Origin: JBBRHQ01 sp963781345
GTDB taxonomy: Bacteria; Actinomycetota; Thermoleophilia; Solirubrobacterales; 70-9
Direction: 5' to 3'
Length of the DNA stretch: 64,000 nt
NCBI GenBank assembly: GCA_963781345.1
Contig: CAWAFQ010000014.1
Span: forward strand, 62,001-126,000
Made by a program: the position numbers and the translations under genes. Each line of letters opens with the position of its first letter. Within the stretch, counting starts at the first letter, position 1. Below the pieces are notes generated by a model. That model did not search any database. It was not told the origin of the DNA and was given only the letters and a program-made list of their open reading frames with translations. Positions 1 through 7,224 of this stretch are shown one piece after another.

Positions 1-1
1 G

Positions 2-463
2 GATGAGAAGACCGGCCTGATCGAGGGCGAGGCGGTGACGCTCGGCGACCTCCAGTACAACGTCGTCTTCTCGCGTTTTCTCAACCCGCAGGACGTCGAG
101 GACCGCGAGTACCTCGTCGGGCAGCCGCCGCCGCCCGCCGACGCCGCCTATTTCGGCGCCTTCGTCCAGATCATCAACAAGTCGAAAGAGGACCCGGTCC
201 CGATTCCGAGGGAGTTCAAGATCGTCGACACCGAGGGGGAGGCCTTCACCTCGATCCCGAGCACCAGCAGCTACGCGCTGCCGCTTGGGGACTCGATCGG
301 CCCCGAGGACCTCGCCCCGGCGCTTGACTCCTCCCCCGAGGTGGGCCCGATCGAGGCCTCAATGGTCCTCTTCCAGATCCCGGACGCGGCGTCTGAGAAC
401 CGCCCGCTGCAGTTCGTGATCCCCGGGATCGATGGCCCCGCCACCATCGATCTCGACGTCTGA
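2..463 (+). CDS. C-terminal part of a DUF4352-like extracytoplasmic protein (5' truncated)
   Basis: The reading frame is open from base 2 and stops at 463, so the start lies outside the window. An internal GTG at 35 is possible but the coding sense continues upstream of it. The protein is beta-rich and acidic, with the pattern of a DUF4352-type immunoglobulin-like domain: a stretch reading FVQIINKS, then FKIVDTEG, then a C-terminal MVLFQIP strand. Such domains usually sit after a signal peptide or lipobox, which would be outside the window here. The stop overlaps the next gene by 32 nt, suggesting co-transcription. The family call is by pattern only, and the function is unknown. Confidence 0.55.
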   Translation, partial: DEKTGLIEGEAVTLGDLQYNVVFSRFLNPQDVEDREYLVGQPPPPADAAYFGAFVQIINKSKEDPVPIPREFKIVDTEGEAFTSIPSTSSYALPLGDSIGPEDLAPALDSSPEVGPIEASMVLFQIPDAASENRPLQFVIPGIDGPATIDLDV

Positions 464-770
464 GCGCGCCCTCCAGCTCGCCCTTGCGCTGGCGGCTTTG
501 GGGACGCTGCTCGTCCTCGTCAACCTGTTCGGGCTCGGCGGGCGCCTCGCCGGCGTCGCGGCGATGATCGCCGGGACCGTTCTCGCGGCCCCCTTTTCAG
601 AGCGTGGCGGGGCGCTCGAGCGCTGGTGGAACCTGCTGGCCGCGGGAACCCTGATGGCGTTGGCGGGGGTTGTGATCGGCCTCGCGGTCGAGAGCCTCGG
701 CGGGCTGGTGCTCGTCGCCGGCGGCGTCTTGGCGGCAGCGGCAGTGGCGCTCAGCTTCCCGGCACCCTGA
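432..770 (+). CDS. Small integral membrane protein, function unknown
   Basis: 112 residues, ATG start lying inside the end of the preceding gene (32-nt overlap). The sequence is almost entirely hydrophobic, with about four predicted membrane segments (roughly residues 13-33, 37-53, 65-85 and 88-108) rich in Ala, Leu, Gly and Val, and short Arg/Glu-containing loops such as SERGGALERWW near residue 57. I recognise no catalytic motif or named family. The overlap suggests it is translated together with the upstream DUF4352-like protein, perhaps as a membrane partner. That is inference. Confidence 0.55.
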   Translation: MAPPPSISTSERALQLALALAALGTLLVLVNLFGLGGRLAGVAAMIAGTVLAAPFSERGGALERWWNLLAAGTLMALAGVVIGLAVESLGGLVLVAGGVLAAAAVALSFPAP

Positions 771-836
771 GCCCCTCCGCAGATCCGGCGGCAGCCGTGG
801 CGCCCAGTCTCCGGCGCCCTGGCCGCGTCCGCGGAT

Positions 837-2582
837 CTAGAGGCCGGCCGAGAGGATCTGGGCCGCGGCGGGGGCGGCGACCGTGCCCCCGGCGGCGCCG
901 GCGTCGATCAGCATCACGGCGACCGCCAGCTGCGCCTTGTCGGCAGGAGCGAAGGCTGCGAACCAGGCGTCGACGATCTGCTCGGGGTTGGGCAGGCCCT
1001 CCTGCCCAGGTTGGGGCCCGAGCTCAGCGGTCCCGGTCTTGCCGGCGACCTGGGCCTCGGGTATCGCCCCCGCTACCCCGGTGCCGCTGGTGACGACGCC
1101 GATCATCAACTCGTTGAGCTCGTCGGAGATCTTTTTCGGCATCACCCGGGTCGGCTTCGCGTTGGAGCGGAGGTCCTTCTTGACGACCAGCGGGGTCGGC
1201 AGCCGGACGCCGTCGTTGGCGACCGTCTGGGCCACGCTCGCCATCTCCAGGGGCGTCGAGAGGACCTCGCCCTGGCCGATCGCGCTGACCCCGAGGTCGA
1301 GGTCGTCACCGACGTTGGTCGGGATGCTCGGCTCGGGTGGGTTGACCGCGGCGGTCGCGTCGGCGTTGTAGAGGGTCGGCTGCTGATTGAAGCCGTAGCG
1401 CTCGGCGGTGCCGACGAGGGCGTCGTTGCCGACTGCGGGCCCGAGGGGGGCGAAGACCGCGTTGCACGACTCGGCGAAGGCGGTGCGGAAGTCGCCGCCG
1501 CAGACCTCCGCGTTGGCGTTGGAGATGAAGCGCCCGCCGACATTGACCCCGCTCGTGTAGGGGAAGGTGTCGTCGAGGGAGACCGCGTCGTTCTGCAGGG
1601 CGGCGGTGGTGGTGATGATCTTGAAGGTGGAGCCGGGCGGCTGGGGGCCGGAGAATGCCTGTCCCGCGAGGGCCCTGACGGCGCCGTTTCGGGCGTCAAG
1701 GACGGCGGCGCCGCCGGAGCGTCCGGCGAGTGCCGTGACCGCCGCGGTCTGCAGGGTCGGGTCGATCGTCGTCTTCACGGCCCGGCCCCTGATCGGATCG
1801 GACTTTCCGAGTACCCGGGACTGGCCCCCGGACGCCGGGACCGCGAGCAACTCACCCCCCGGCTTGCCCGCGAGGCGGGTGTTGAATGCCTGCTCGACGC
1901 CGCTGATCCCCACCGGTGTGCCCGGTGGGAAGCCCTGCTCGGAGAGCTGGGCCTGGTTGGCCGGGTCGGCGGTGCCGACCTCGCCGGTGACGTCAATCGC
2001 GGCTGGGCCGAGCGGGTGGCTGCGCGCGGTCGCGGGTCCCTCGGCGAGGGCCGAGCCGTCGGCGGCGAAGATCGGCGCCCGCGGGGCCAGGCGGATCGAG
2101 TTCTGCAGCGAGTCGCCCTTCTCGAGCCCGGGGAAGGTCATGCTCTGATCCCAGGCGATGCCGCCGTCGGAGAAGTCGAGCACCAGATCCTGACTGACGC
2201 TGCCGAAGGCGATCGTGTTCATCACCATCGGCACCCGGACCACGGTAGTCCCGTTTTCGGAGGAGGGATCGCTCGGGCTCTCGGGGTCGATCGAGCGCAA
2301 TGTCGCCGTCTGCTGGGCCTCGAGGTAGGCCTTGGCGAAATCGCTGACCGAGGTTGCCCGCTGCGACGCTGGGTTCAGCTCCGCATGCATCGCGGCGAAA
2401 TCCTGAAGGGCCCAGGCCTCTGTGAATCGCTTGGCGGCGTCGCGCTCGGGGGTTGGCGGGATACCCGTCGCTGCCCCTGCGACAAAGGCGACAGCAGCGA
2501 CGGCGGCTAGTGGAAGGGCGCGGGTCACCAGGCGACGGCGGCGCTCTACCTCGGGTGGGAGGCGGTTCACTGAACCGCACAA
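837..2582 (-). CDS. Penicillin-binding protein transpeptidase with NTF2-like N-terminal domain
   Basis: 581 residues from a TTG; a GTG four codons later (2570) is an equally good start. It has a basic N-terminus, one membrane anchor (about 23-41), an NTF2-like MecA-N-type domain (about 45-150), a dimerisation region, and a C-terminal transpeptidase. All three active-site motifs are visible: STFK (S318-K321), SCN (372-374) and KTGT (515-518). It should cross-link peptidoglycan at the outer face of the membrane as a class B enzyme; no transglycosylase domain is present. The MecA-N-like domain is common in actinobacterial PbpA-like and intrinsically beta-lactam-tolerant enzymes. It diverges from marP across a 71-bp gap. 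Confidence 0.9.
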   Translation of the reverse strand: MCGSVNRLPPEVERRRRLVTRALPLAAVAAVAFVAGAATGIPPTPERDAAKRFTEAWALQDFAAMHAELNPASQRATSVSDFAKAYLEAQQTATLRSIDPESPSDPSSENGTTVVRVPMVMNTIAFGSVSQDLVLDFSDGGIAWDQSMTFPGLEKGDSLQNSIRLAPRAPIFAADGSALAEGPATARSHPLGPAAIDVTGEVGTADPANQAQLSEQGFPPGTPVGISGVEQAFNTRLAGKPGGELLAVPASGGQSRVLGKSDPIRGRAVKTTIDPTLQTAAVTALAGRSGGAAVLDARNGAVRALAGQAFSGPQPPGSTFKIITTTAALQNDAVSLDDTFPYTSGVNVGGRFISNANAEVCGGDFRTAFAESCNAVFAPLGPAVGNDALVGTAERYGFNQQPTLYNADATAAVNPPEPSIPTNVGDDLDLGVSAIGQGEVLSTPLEMASVAQTVANDGVRLPTPLVVKKDLRSNAKPTRVMPKKISDELNELMIGVVTSGTGVAGAIPEAQVAGKTGTAELGPQPGQEGLPNPEQIVDAWFAAFAPADKAQLAVAVMLIDAGAAGGTVAAPAAAQILSAGL

Positions 2583-2653
2583 GGTAATGCCTACGACGCT
2601 GGCGTGGGACGGATCGTTCTGCGCCAGGGCCGCTGGATGGTTTCATTCGGTGG

Positions 2654-3799
2654 GTGACAGTTCTCGACTGGGCGATAGTCGCCTACATCCTGGCGCTTGC
2701 GCTCTGGGGCTACAAGCAGGGCCTGATCGTTGGCGCCCTCACCCTGGCCGGGTTCGGCTTGGGCGCATTTCTGGGCAGCCGGATCGGCCCATGGCTCCTG
2801 AACCAGGGCTCGGAATCGCCCTACGCACCGCTCTGCGCCGCGATCGGGGCGATGCTGGTCGGGTCCTTCGTCGCCGTCACCCTCGAGGCGCTCGCCCTCG
2901 GCCTGCGTTCGAAGCTGATCCGGGGCCAGGCGATGCACCTGGCCGATGGCGCCGCCGGCGCGATGTTGATCGCCACCGCGGCTCTCGGCCTCGCCTGGGT
3001 CTTCGGCGCCGTCGCCCTGCACGCGCCGGGGGCGACCGAGCTGCGCGGCGACGTCCAGCGCTCACTGATCCTGCGCAGCCTCAACGGCGTGTTGCCGCCG
3101 TCGGGCCCGATCCTGGAGGCGCTCAACCGTGTCGACCCGGCGCCCTCGGTCAACGGACCTTCGACCGCGGTCGGGCCACCGGACCCCCGTGTCGGCTCAA
3201 CCCCGGCGATCCGCACCGCCGGTGAATCGGTGTTCAAGGTGATCGGCACCGCCTGCGGGCTCGGCGTCGAGGGCTCCGGCTGGATGGCCGCCCCTGACCT
3301 GATCGTCACCAACGCCCACGTCGTCGCTGGCGAGGACGACACCCTGGTCGTCACCCAGACTGGCGCCTCGATCGCCGCCAGCCCGGTTCTCTACGACCCC
3401 CGCAATGACCTCGCCGTTCTCGAGGTCAGCCTCGGCGCCCGGCCGCTGCCGCTTGCGGCTGAGACGCAGTCGGGCGCATCGGCGGCCGTGATCGGATATC
3501 CCGAGAACGGCCCCCTGACCTTCTCTCCGGCCCGCGCCGGCGAGACCACCGAGGTGATCAGCCAGGACGCCTACGGCCGCGGCCCGATCCAGCGCCAGAT
3601 CAGCTCCCTGCGCGGAGACGTCCGCAGCGGCAACTCCGGCGGTCCCCTCGTCGACACCAGCGGCCGCGTCCTCGCCACCGTCTTCGCCGCGACCACCACC
3701 GGCACCCGGGGCGGCTTCGCGATCCCGAACGAAATCGTCCGCGAAGCCCTGCGCCAATCCCACGACGGCCCCGTCGACACCGGCGCCTGCACCGCCTGA
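2654..3799 (+). CDS. marP: MarP-like membrane serine protease (CvpA domain plus trypsin-like protease)
   Basis: 381 residues, GTG start. The N-terminus has four membrane segments (about 5-23, 27-45, 58-82 and 98-122) of the CvpA/colicin V production family. A linker leads to a chymotrypsin-fold protease. The catalytic triad is readable as H222 (TNAHVV), D252 (NDLAVLE) and S328 (SGNSGGP). Length and domain order match mycobacterial MarP (Rv3671c), a periplasmic protease needed for acid and oxidative stress tolerance and peptidoglycan hydrolase activation. It lies divergent from a penicillin-binding protein, which fits a cell-envelope role. A very GC-rich hairpin follows the stop. Confidence 0.9.
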   Translation: MTVLDWAIVAYILALALWGYKQGLIVGALTLAGFGLGAFLGSRIGPWLLNQGSESPYAPLCAAIGAMLVGSFVAVTLEALALGLRSKLIRGQAMHLADGAAGAMLIATAALGLAWVFGAVALHAPGATELRGDVQRSLILRSLNGVLPPSGPILEALNRVDPAPSVNGPSTAVGPPDPRVGSTPAIRTAGESVFKVIGTACGLGVEGSGWMAAPDLIVTNAHVVAGEDDTLVVTQTGASIAASPVLYDPRNDLAVLEVSLGARPLPLAAETQSGASAAVIGYPENGPLTFSPARAGETTEVISQDAYGRGPIQRQISSLRGDVRSGNSGGPLVDTSGRVLATVFAATTTGTRGGFAIPNEIVREALRQSHDGPVDTGACTA

Positions 3800-3832
3800 C
3801 CGCCGCCCGGGCGGCTCGGGCGGTCGGGCCGC

Positions 3833-3855
3833 CCCGGCCGCCGACGGCGGCCGGG
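3833..3855 (+). terminator. Strong GC hairpin after marP, probable terminator
   Basis: A perfect 10-bp stem (CCCGGCCGCC at 3833-3842 and GGCGGCCGGG at 3846-3855) with a GAC loop lies 33 nt after the marP stop. It sits inside a low-complexity stretch of C and G (about 3798-3910) that can form several other hairpins. There is no T-run, so termination would be of the factor-assisted or non-canonical type common in high-GC actinobacteria. Confidence 0.5.
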
Positions 3856-3911
3856 CCGCCCGGCCGTGCCGGCGCCGGGCGCCCGGCCGCCGGCCGCCCC
3901 GGCCGCGCGGG

Positions 3912-3958
3912 CCGAACCTTACGTTTTGATTGCTATACAGAGGAAACGTCAGGTTCGG
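3912..3958. repeat. REP-like palindromic element, copy A
   Basis: Inverted repeat with 15-bp arms (3912-3926 and 3944-3958, a single mismatch) around a 17-nt AT-richer spacer, in an otherwise extremely GC-rich gap. The sequence TTACGTT next to GGCCGA, and a flanking GCGCGGGCC-type block, recurs at 25442-25490 in another intergenic region, so it is probably a dispersed palindromic element, not a terminator of one gene. Confidence 0.45.
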
Positions 3959-3982
3959 ACCGCCCGAGGTGGGCTGGCTGGC

Positions 3983-3999
3983 GCTTACGTTCTGTAAGC
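3983..3999. promoter_or_regulatory. Candidate HxlR operator
   Basis: Perfect inverted repeat GCTTAC-N5-GTAAGC (3983-3988 and 3994-3999), ending 22 nt before the preferred start of the hxlR-type gene. HxlR-family dimers bind short palindromes of this size next to their own promoter, often autoregulating. The repeat itself is directly visible; its use as an operator is inference from position. Confidence 0.45.
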
Positions 4000-4021
4000 T
4001 CGCGGCCTGGAGATGGGGGCA

Positions 4022-4369
4022 ATGGCGGCAGATCCTGCACCTGAGCCTCCCGTGGGGGCGGCGGGCGTGTGCCCGGATTTCCACGCCGCGATCGAGCTGG
4101 TCGGCAGGCGCTGGACCGGGGCGATCATCTCGGCCCTGACCGAGGGGCCGATGCGCTTCGGCGAGCTGACTCGCGCCGTGCCGGGTCTCTCCGACCGCCT
4201 GCTCTCGCAGCGCCTGCGCGAGCTCGAGGAGGAGGGACTGGTCGAGCGGACGGTCGAGCCGGGTACGCCGGTGCGGGTCAGCTACGCGTTGACCGAGAAG
4301 GGGGCCGACCTGGGGCCGGCGATGGGGGAGCTGCAGGCGTGGGCACGGCGCTGGAAGGGGAGCCGGTGA
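4022..4369 (+). CDS. HxlR-family winged-helix transcriptional regulator
   Basis: 115 residues from ATG 4022, preferred over ATG 4013 because a GGAG at 4009-4012 is well spaced from 4022 but touches 4013. The family signature is clear: an N-terminal Cys followed by FHAAIELVGRRW, a winged helix with RFGELTRAVPGLSDRLLSQR, and the wing VRVSYALTEKG. The single Cys near residue 17 is in the position used for redox or aldehyde sensing in HypR/YodB/HxlR proteins. A palindrome lies directly upstream, suggesting autoregulation. The target gene is unknown; the convergent GGCT-like gene is the only close neighbour. Confidence 0.88.
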   Translation: MAADPAPEPPVGAAGVCPDFHAAIELVGRRWTGAIISALTEGPMRFGELTRAVPGLSDRLLSQRLRELEEEGLVERTVEPGTPVRVSYALTEKGADLGPAMGELQAWARRWKGSR

Positions 4370-4375
4370 GCGTCG

Positions 4376-4957
4376 TCACCAGCGCCGCGGGTTCCCGGGC
4401 GGCGTTTCGTCCCTGATCAGGACCGCGTCGACGACCTCGACGGGGTGTGGGTCGGTGGTCTGCAGATAGGTCTGGAGCTCCGTCTCGCCAAGGGCCGCGA
4501 ATGCGGCCTCGACCGTACTCGTGTAGCGGTGAAGGATCACCGCCCCCGGCAGTGGCTCGATGCAGAAATGGTTCTCCTTCGCCGTGTAGGTGATGACCCG
4601 CTCGAACTCGTGACCGGCCTCGACAAGCCCGGTCACGTCGACCCGGTCGTAGCGCATCTCGCGAATGTCGAGGCGCTCGAGCTCGGAATCGGTGACCTCG
4701 ATCAGGACTCCGTTGGGGCCGTCCCCGGACCCGGGAAGGGGCTCAATGTTGAGGCCGAGGACGTATGGCGGGACCTCACCGCCGGGCTCGATTGCGAAGG
4801 TCTTCTCCTCGCGCAGGTTGTCGCGGAAAAGTGACCAGCGCCGGCGCCAGCCCGGCAGGCGCGCGGGTAGCACGCCGCTGATCGGGCGGCCGATAGTGCG
4901 CCCGGTGCTCTCGGGGTCGACAAGGGATCCGTACCCGAATATCGCCGTGGGAGTCAT
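4376..4957 (-). CDS. Gamma-glutamylcyclotransferase-like (GGCT/AIG2 fold) protein
   Basis: 193 residues with the family opening IFGYGSLV at residues 6-13, which forms the substrate-binding loop of the GGCT fold. The remaining sequence (PGWRRRWSLF, LGLNIEP, GVLIEVTDSELERLDIRE) follows the usual beta-barrel pattern. Such proteins cyclise gamma-glutamyl peptides or act on gamma-glutamylamines; the substrate here cannot be read from sequence. It is convergent with the HxlR gene and divergent from xseA. Confidence 0.8.
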   Translation of the reverse strand: MTPTAIFGYGSLVDPESTGRTIGRPISGVLPARLPGWRRRWSLFRDNLREEKTFAIEPGGEVPPYVLGLNIEPLPGSGDGPNGVLIEVTDSELERLDIREMRYDRVDVTGLVEAGHEFERVITYTAKENHFCIEPLPGAVILHRYTSTVEAAFAALGETELQTYLQTTDPHPVEVVDAVLIRDETPPGNPRRW

Positions 4958-4999
4958 CGCCTGCTGTCATTCTCTCGACGTGGAGCCCGAGAGGACACC

Positions 5000-5098
5000 T
5001 GAGGCCGCCCCGTTGGGTGGCGACGTGCCAGCTGAGGCCGCCCCCGTGGGCGGCGACGCGTCAACTGAGGCCGCCTCCGTGGGTGGGGTCGTGCCCGC
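5000..5098 (+). repeat. Three tandem 33-bp repeats at the xseA start
   Basis: Three head-to-tail 33-nt units (5000-5032, 5033-5065, 5066-5098), each beginning TGAGGCCGCC and containing a CGTGGG-type block. The period is exactly 11 codons. In the xseA frame they read as EAAP-x-GGD-type repeats, so they could be a low-complexity N-terminal tail or a duplicated leader. Start choice decides this: GTG 5091 leaves them mainly upstream, GTG 4947 or 4980 makes them coding. Confidence 0.7.
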
Positions 5099-6485
5099 CG
5101 ACGGGCGACCCGCGGGGCAGCCGGACCTCCCCGGGCCCTACCCGGTCGGCCGCTACGCGGCGAAGCTGAAGGAGTGGCTGGGGCAGCGGGCGCGGGTCCT
5201 GCTGATCGGCGAGGTCACCGGCTTCAAGATGACCAAGGTCCAGGCCTACTTCGACCTTCGCGACGCGGACGGCGCCGTTCCCTGCTCGATCTGGCGCAAC
5301 GACTTCGAGAAACTCGGGCTGCCCGAGGAGGCGATCCGCGACGGGGTCGAGGTCGTCCTCGCCGGCGGTCCCGACTACTACCCCGGCAGCGGCCAGTCGT
5401 CGCCGCGGTTCTCGATTCGCGCCACATACCTGCGGCCGGCGGGGGAGGGCGACCTTCTGGCGAGGCTCGCGGCGCTGCGCGCCCAGCTGAAGTCGGAGGG
5501 CCTGTTCGAGCCGCAGAAGCTTCTGCCCCGGCCGCAGCTGCCGCGGACGATCGGCGTCGTCACCGCCGAGGGCGGCGCCGCCCGCCAGGACCTGCTGGCG
5601 GGGCTCGAGCGCCGCGGCTGGCGGGGCACGATCGTCTGGGGGTTCGCCCCTGTCCAGGACCGAAGGGCGGCTCCGAAGATCACCGCGGCGATCCGCGACC
5701 TCGCCTCCCGCGAGGAGGTCGAGGTGATCGTCGTCTCCCGCGGCGGCGGCAGCCTCGCCGACCTCTGGGCGTTCTGCGACGAGACCCTCTGCCGCACGGT
5801 CGCGATGCTCCGGGTTCCGGTGATCAGCGCGGTCGGTCACGAGCGCGACTCGACCCTGATCGACGATGTTGCGGCGGCCTGCTGCTCGACCCCGACCCAC
5901 GCTGCCGAGGAGGCGGTCCCCCTCGACTGCGCCGCGGCCCGCGGCGCCCTGCGCCGCGACGGCGCTGCCCTACGCCGGGTCGCCGAGGCAGCGATCGGAG
6001 CCAGGGCTCGCCACCTCGCGGCGCTCGCGCGCGGGCCGCAGAGGGCGCTGCGGCGGGAACGCGAGGGTTTGAACCAGTCGATCCGCGAGATCCGCGCCGC
6101 GGCCGGCCGCGGCATCGGGGACCGCACGACCTTCCAGCAGAGGATCGTGACGACGGTCCTCGGGAGGGCCCTCGGCCGCGCCCGGTCCAAGCTGACGGCC
6201 GAGCGCGCTGCCGGGCGCAGGCGCGTCGGGGCGATCCAGCGATCCGCCGCCGCCGGTCTTCGCAGCCGTCGCCAGTCTCTCGAGCGAACCCGGGTTGCGC
6301 TTCGGGCACACGACCCCGAGCGCACCCTCGAGCGCGGCTACGCCCTTGCCGAGACCACCGCAGGGGACCCGGTATCGAGCGCCGCCGAGGCGGTCGCCGC
6401 CGGGACGCTGAGGCTGAGGTTTGCCGACGGGCGCGTGGGCGCGAGAATCGAAGACCGAACGATCGAAGAGGGGGAAGGCGAGTGA
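5091..6485 (+). CDS. xseA: Exodeoxyribonuclease VII large subunit
   Basis: 464 residues from GTG 5091, chosen because a GGGTGGGG ribosome-binding-like block precedes it and it leaves the usual short lead before GPYPVGRYAAKLKEWL. Upstream GTGs at 4980 and 4947 are possible. An N-terminal OB-fold (about 20-120: LLIGEVTGFK, YFDLRDADGAVPCSIW) binds DNA. The catalytic core includes RTIGVVTAEGGAARQDLL, VVSRGGGSLADLWAF and ISAVGHERDSTLIDDVAA, all family signatures, followed by a long charged helical region. With XseB it degrades single-stranded DNA to oligonucleotides in repair. It overlaps xseB. Confidence 0.93.
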   Translation: MPADGRPAGQPDLPGPYPVGRYAAKLKEWLGQRARVLLIGEVTGFKMTKVQAYFDLRDADGAVPCSIWRNDFEKLGLPEEAIRDGVEVVLAGGPDYYPGSGQSSPRFSIRATYLRPAGEGDLLARLAALRAQLKSEGLFEPQKLLPRPQLPRTIGVVTAEGGAARQDLLAGLERRGWRGTIVWGFAPVQDRRAAPKITAAIRDLASREEVEVIVVSRGGGSLADLWAFCDETLCRTVAMLRVPVISAVGHERDSTLIDDVAAACCSTPTHAAEEAVPLDCAAARGALRRDGAALRRVAEAAIGARARHLAALARGPQRALRREREGLNQSIREIRAAAGRGIGDRTTFQQRIVTTVLGRALGRARSKLTAERAAGRRRVGAIQRSAAAGLRSRRQSLERTRVALRAHDPERTLERGYALAETTAGDPVSSAAEAVAAGTLRLRFADGRVGARIEDRTIEEGEGE

Positions 6486-6730
6486 GCGAGACACCGGAGA
6501 GCTACGAGGCCGCGGTGGCGCGGCTGGAGGAGATCATCGAGCGCCTCGACTCCGGCCAGGCGGGCCTGCGGGAGACGCTCGACCTCTGCCACGAGGGCCA
6601 GGAACTGGTCACCTACTGCGCCGGCGAGCTTGACGCGGTGGGGGAGGGGTTGAAGGAGCTGCGGCTCGACGAGCTGGCAGAGCGCCTCGAGGACGCGCCA
6701 GCGGAGGCGGAGGCGGAGGGCTTGACGTAG
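6482..6730 (+). CDS. xseB: Exodeoxyribonuclease VII small subunit
   Basis: 82 residues from a GTG that overlaps the xseA stop by 4 nt (GTGA), the usual translationally coupled arrangement. The family motif is plain: SYEAAVARLEEIIERLDSG followed by LRETLDLCHEGQELVTYC. It forms a helical bundle with XseA in the ExoVII holoenzyme. The C-terminus is a short acidic tail rich in Ala and Glu. Confidence 0.93.
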   Translation: MSETPESYEAAVARLEEIIERLDSGQAGLRETLDLCHEGQELVTYCAGELDAVGEGLKELRLDELAERLEDAPAEAEAEGLT

Positions 6731-6743
6731 GCCGTCACCGCAG

Positions 6744-6787
6744 CGCCGGGCTCGACACCCGAACACCCCGGCGTCGAGCGCCGGGCT
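6744..6787. terminator. Probable bidirectional terminator between xseB and the stress protein gene
   Basis: In the 64-nt convergent gap, GCTCGAC (6750-6756) pairs with GTCGAGC (6773-6779), and the flanking block CGCCGGGCT is present on both sides (6744-6752 and 6779-6787). The position between two converging genes supports a shared terminator. No T-run is present, so the call is moderate. Confidence 0.4.
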
Positions 6788-6794
6788 TGGGAAG

Positions 6795-7220
6795 CTAGGT
6801 CGTCTTGACGACGAAGACCGAGCAGGGTGCGTTATGTGTGACGCTGTTCGGCACGCTGCCGAGCACGCGCCGCTTCATCCCCTTGTTTCCTATGACGAGG
6901 ACGTCTGCCCCGCACTCGGCGGCGAGGCGCACGAGCACGTCCGCCGGATCGCCGCCGGCGACCAGCGTCCTGCATTCGACCCCGTCGCGCCGCACGTCCT
7001 CCTCGGCCCTGGCCAGGATCTCCCGCGTGCGCGCCGCCGGGTTGTAGGCCCATTGCCTTTCATCCGAGCTGCCGCCGGCGTCCTGCGCCAGTCCCTCGGG
7101 CGAAAGAGCGCTGAGCAGCACCACCTTGGCGTCGAAGCTTCGCGCCATTCCGGCCGCCACCTTGATCGCCTCGGCGGCGGTGGCCGAGCCATCTGTTCCC
7201 ACGGCGATCACGGAAATCAT
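6795..7220 (-). CDS. Universal stress protein (UspA family)
   Basis: 141 residues from ATG 7220, where the typical opening MISVIAVGTDGSATAAEAI begins; longer upstream extensions lack coding character. The ATP-binding signature is present near the C-terminus (VIGNKGMKRR, then GSVPNSVTHNAPCSVFVV, the G-2X-G-9X-G-S/T pattern), so it is of the nucleotide-binding type. It starts 4 nt after the stop of the MFS/CNB gene and is probably its operon partner. Confidence 0.88.
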   Translation of the reverse strand: MISVIAVGTDGSATAAEAIKVAAGMARSFDAKVVLLSALSPEGLAQDAGGSSDERQWAYNPAARTREILARAEEDVRRDGVECRTLVAGGDPADVLVRLAAECGADVLVIGNKGMKRRVLGSVPNSVTHNAPCSVFVVKTT

Positions 7221-7224
7221 TGCG

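Noticed and set aside
1011..2510. A 499-codon open frame on the plus strand
   Set aside because: It lies entirely opposite the penicillin-binding protein with all three active-site motifs; its own composition is typical of antisense shadow.
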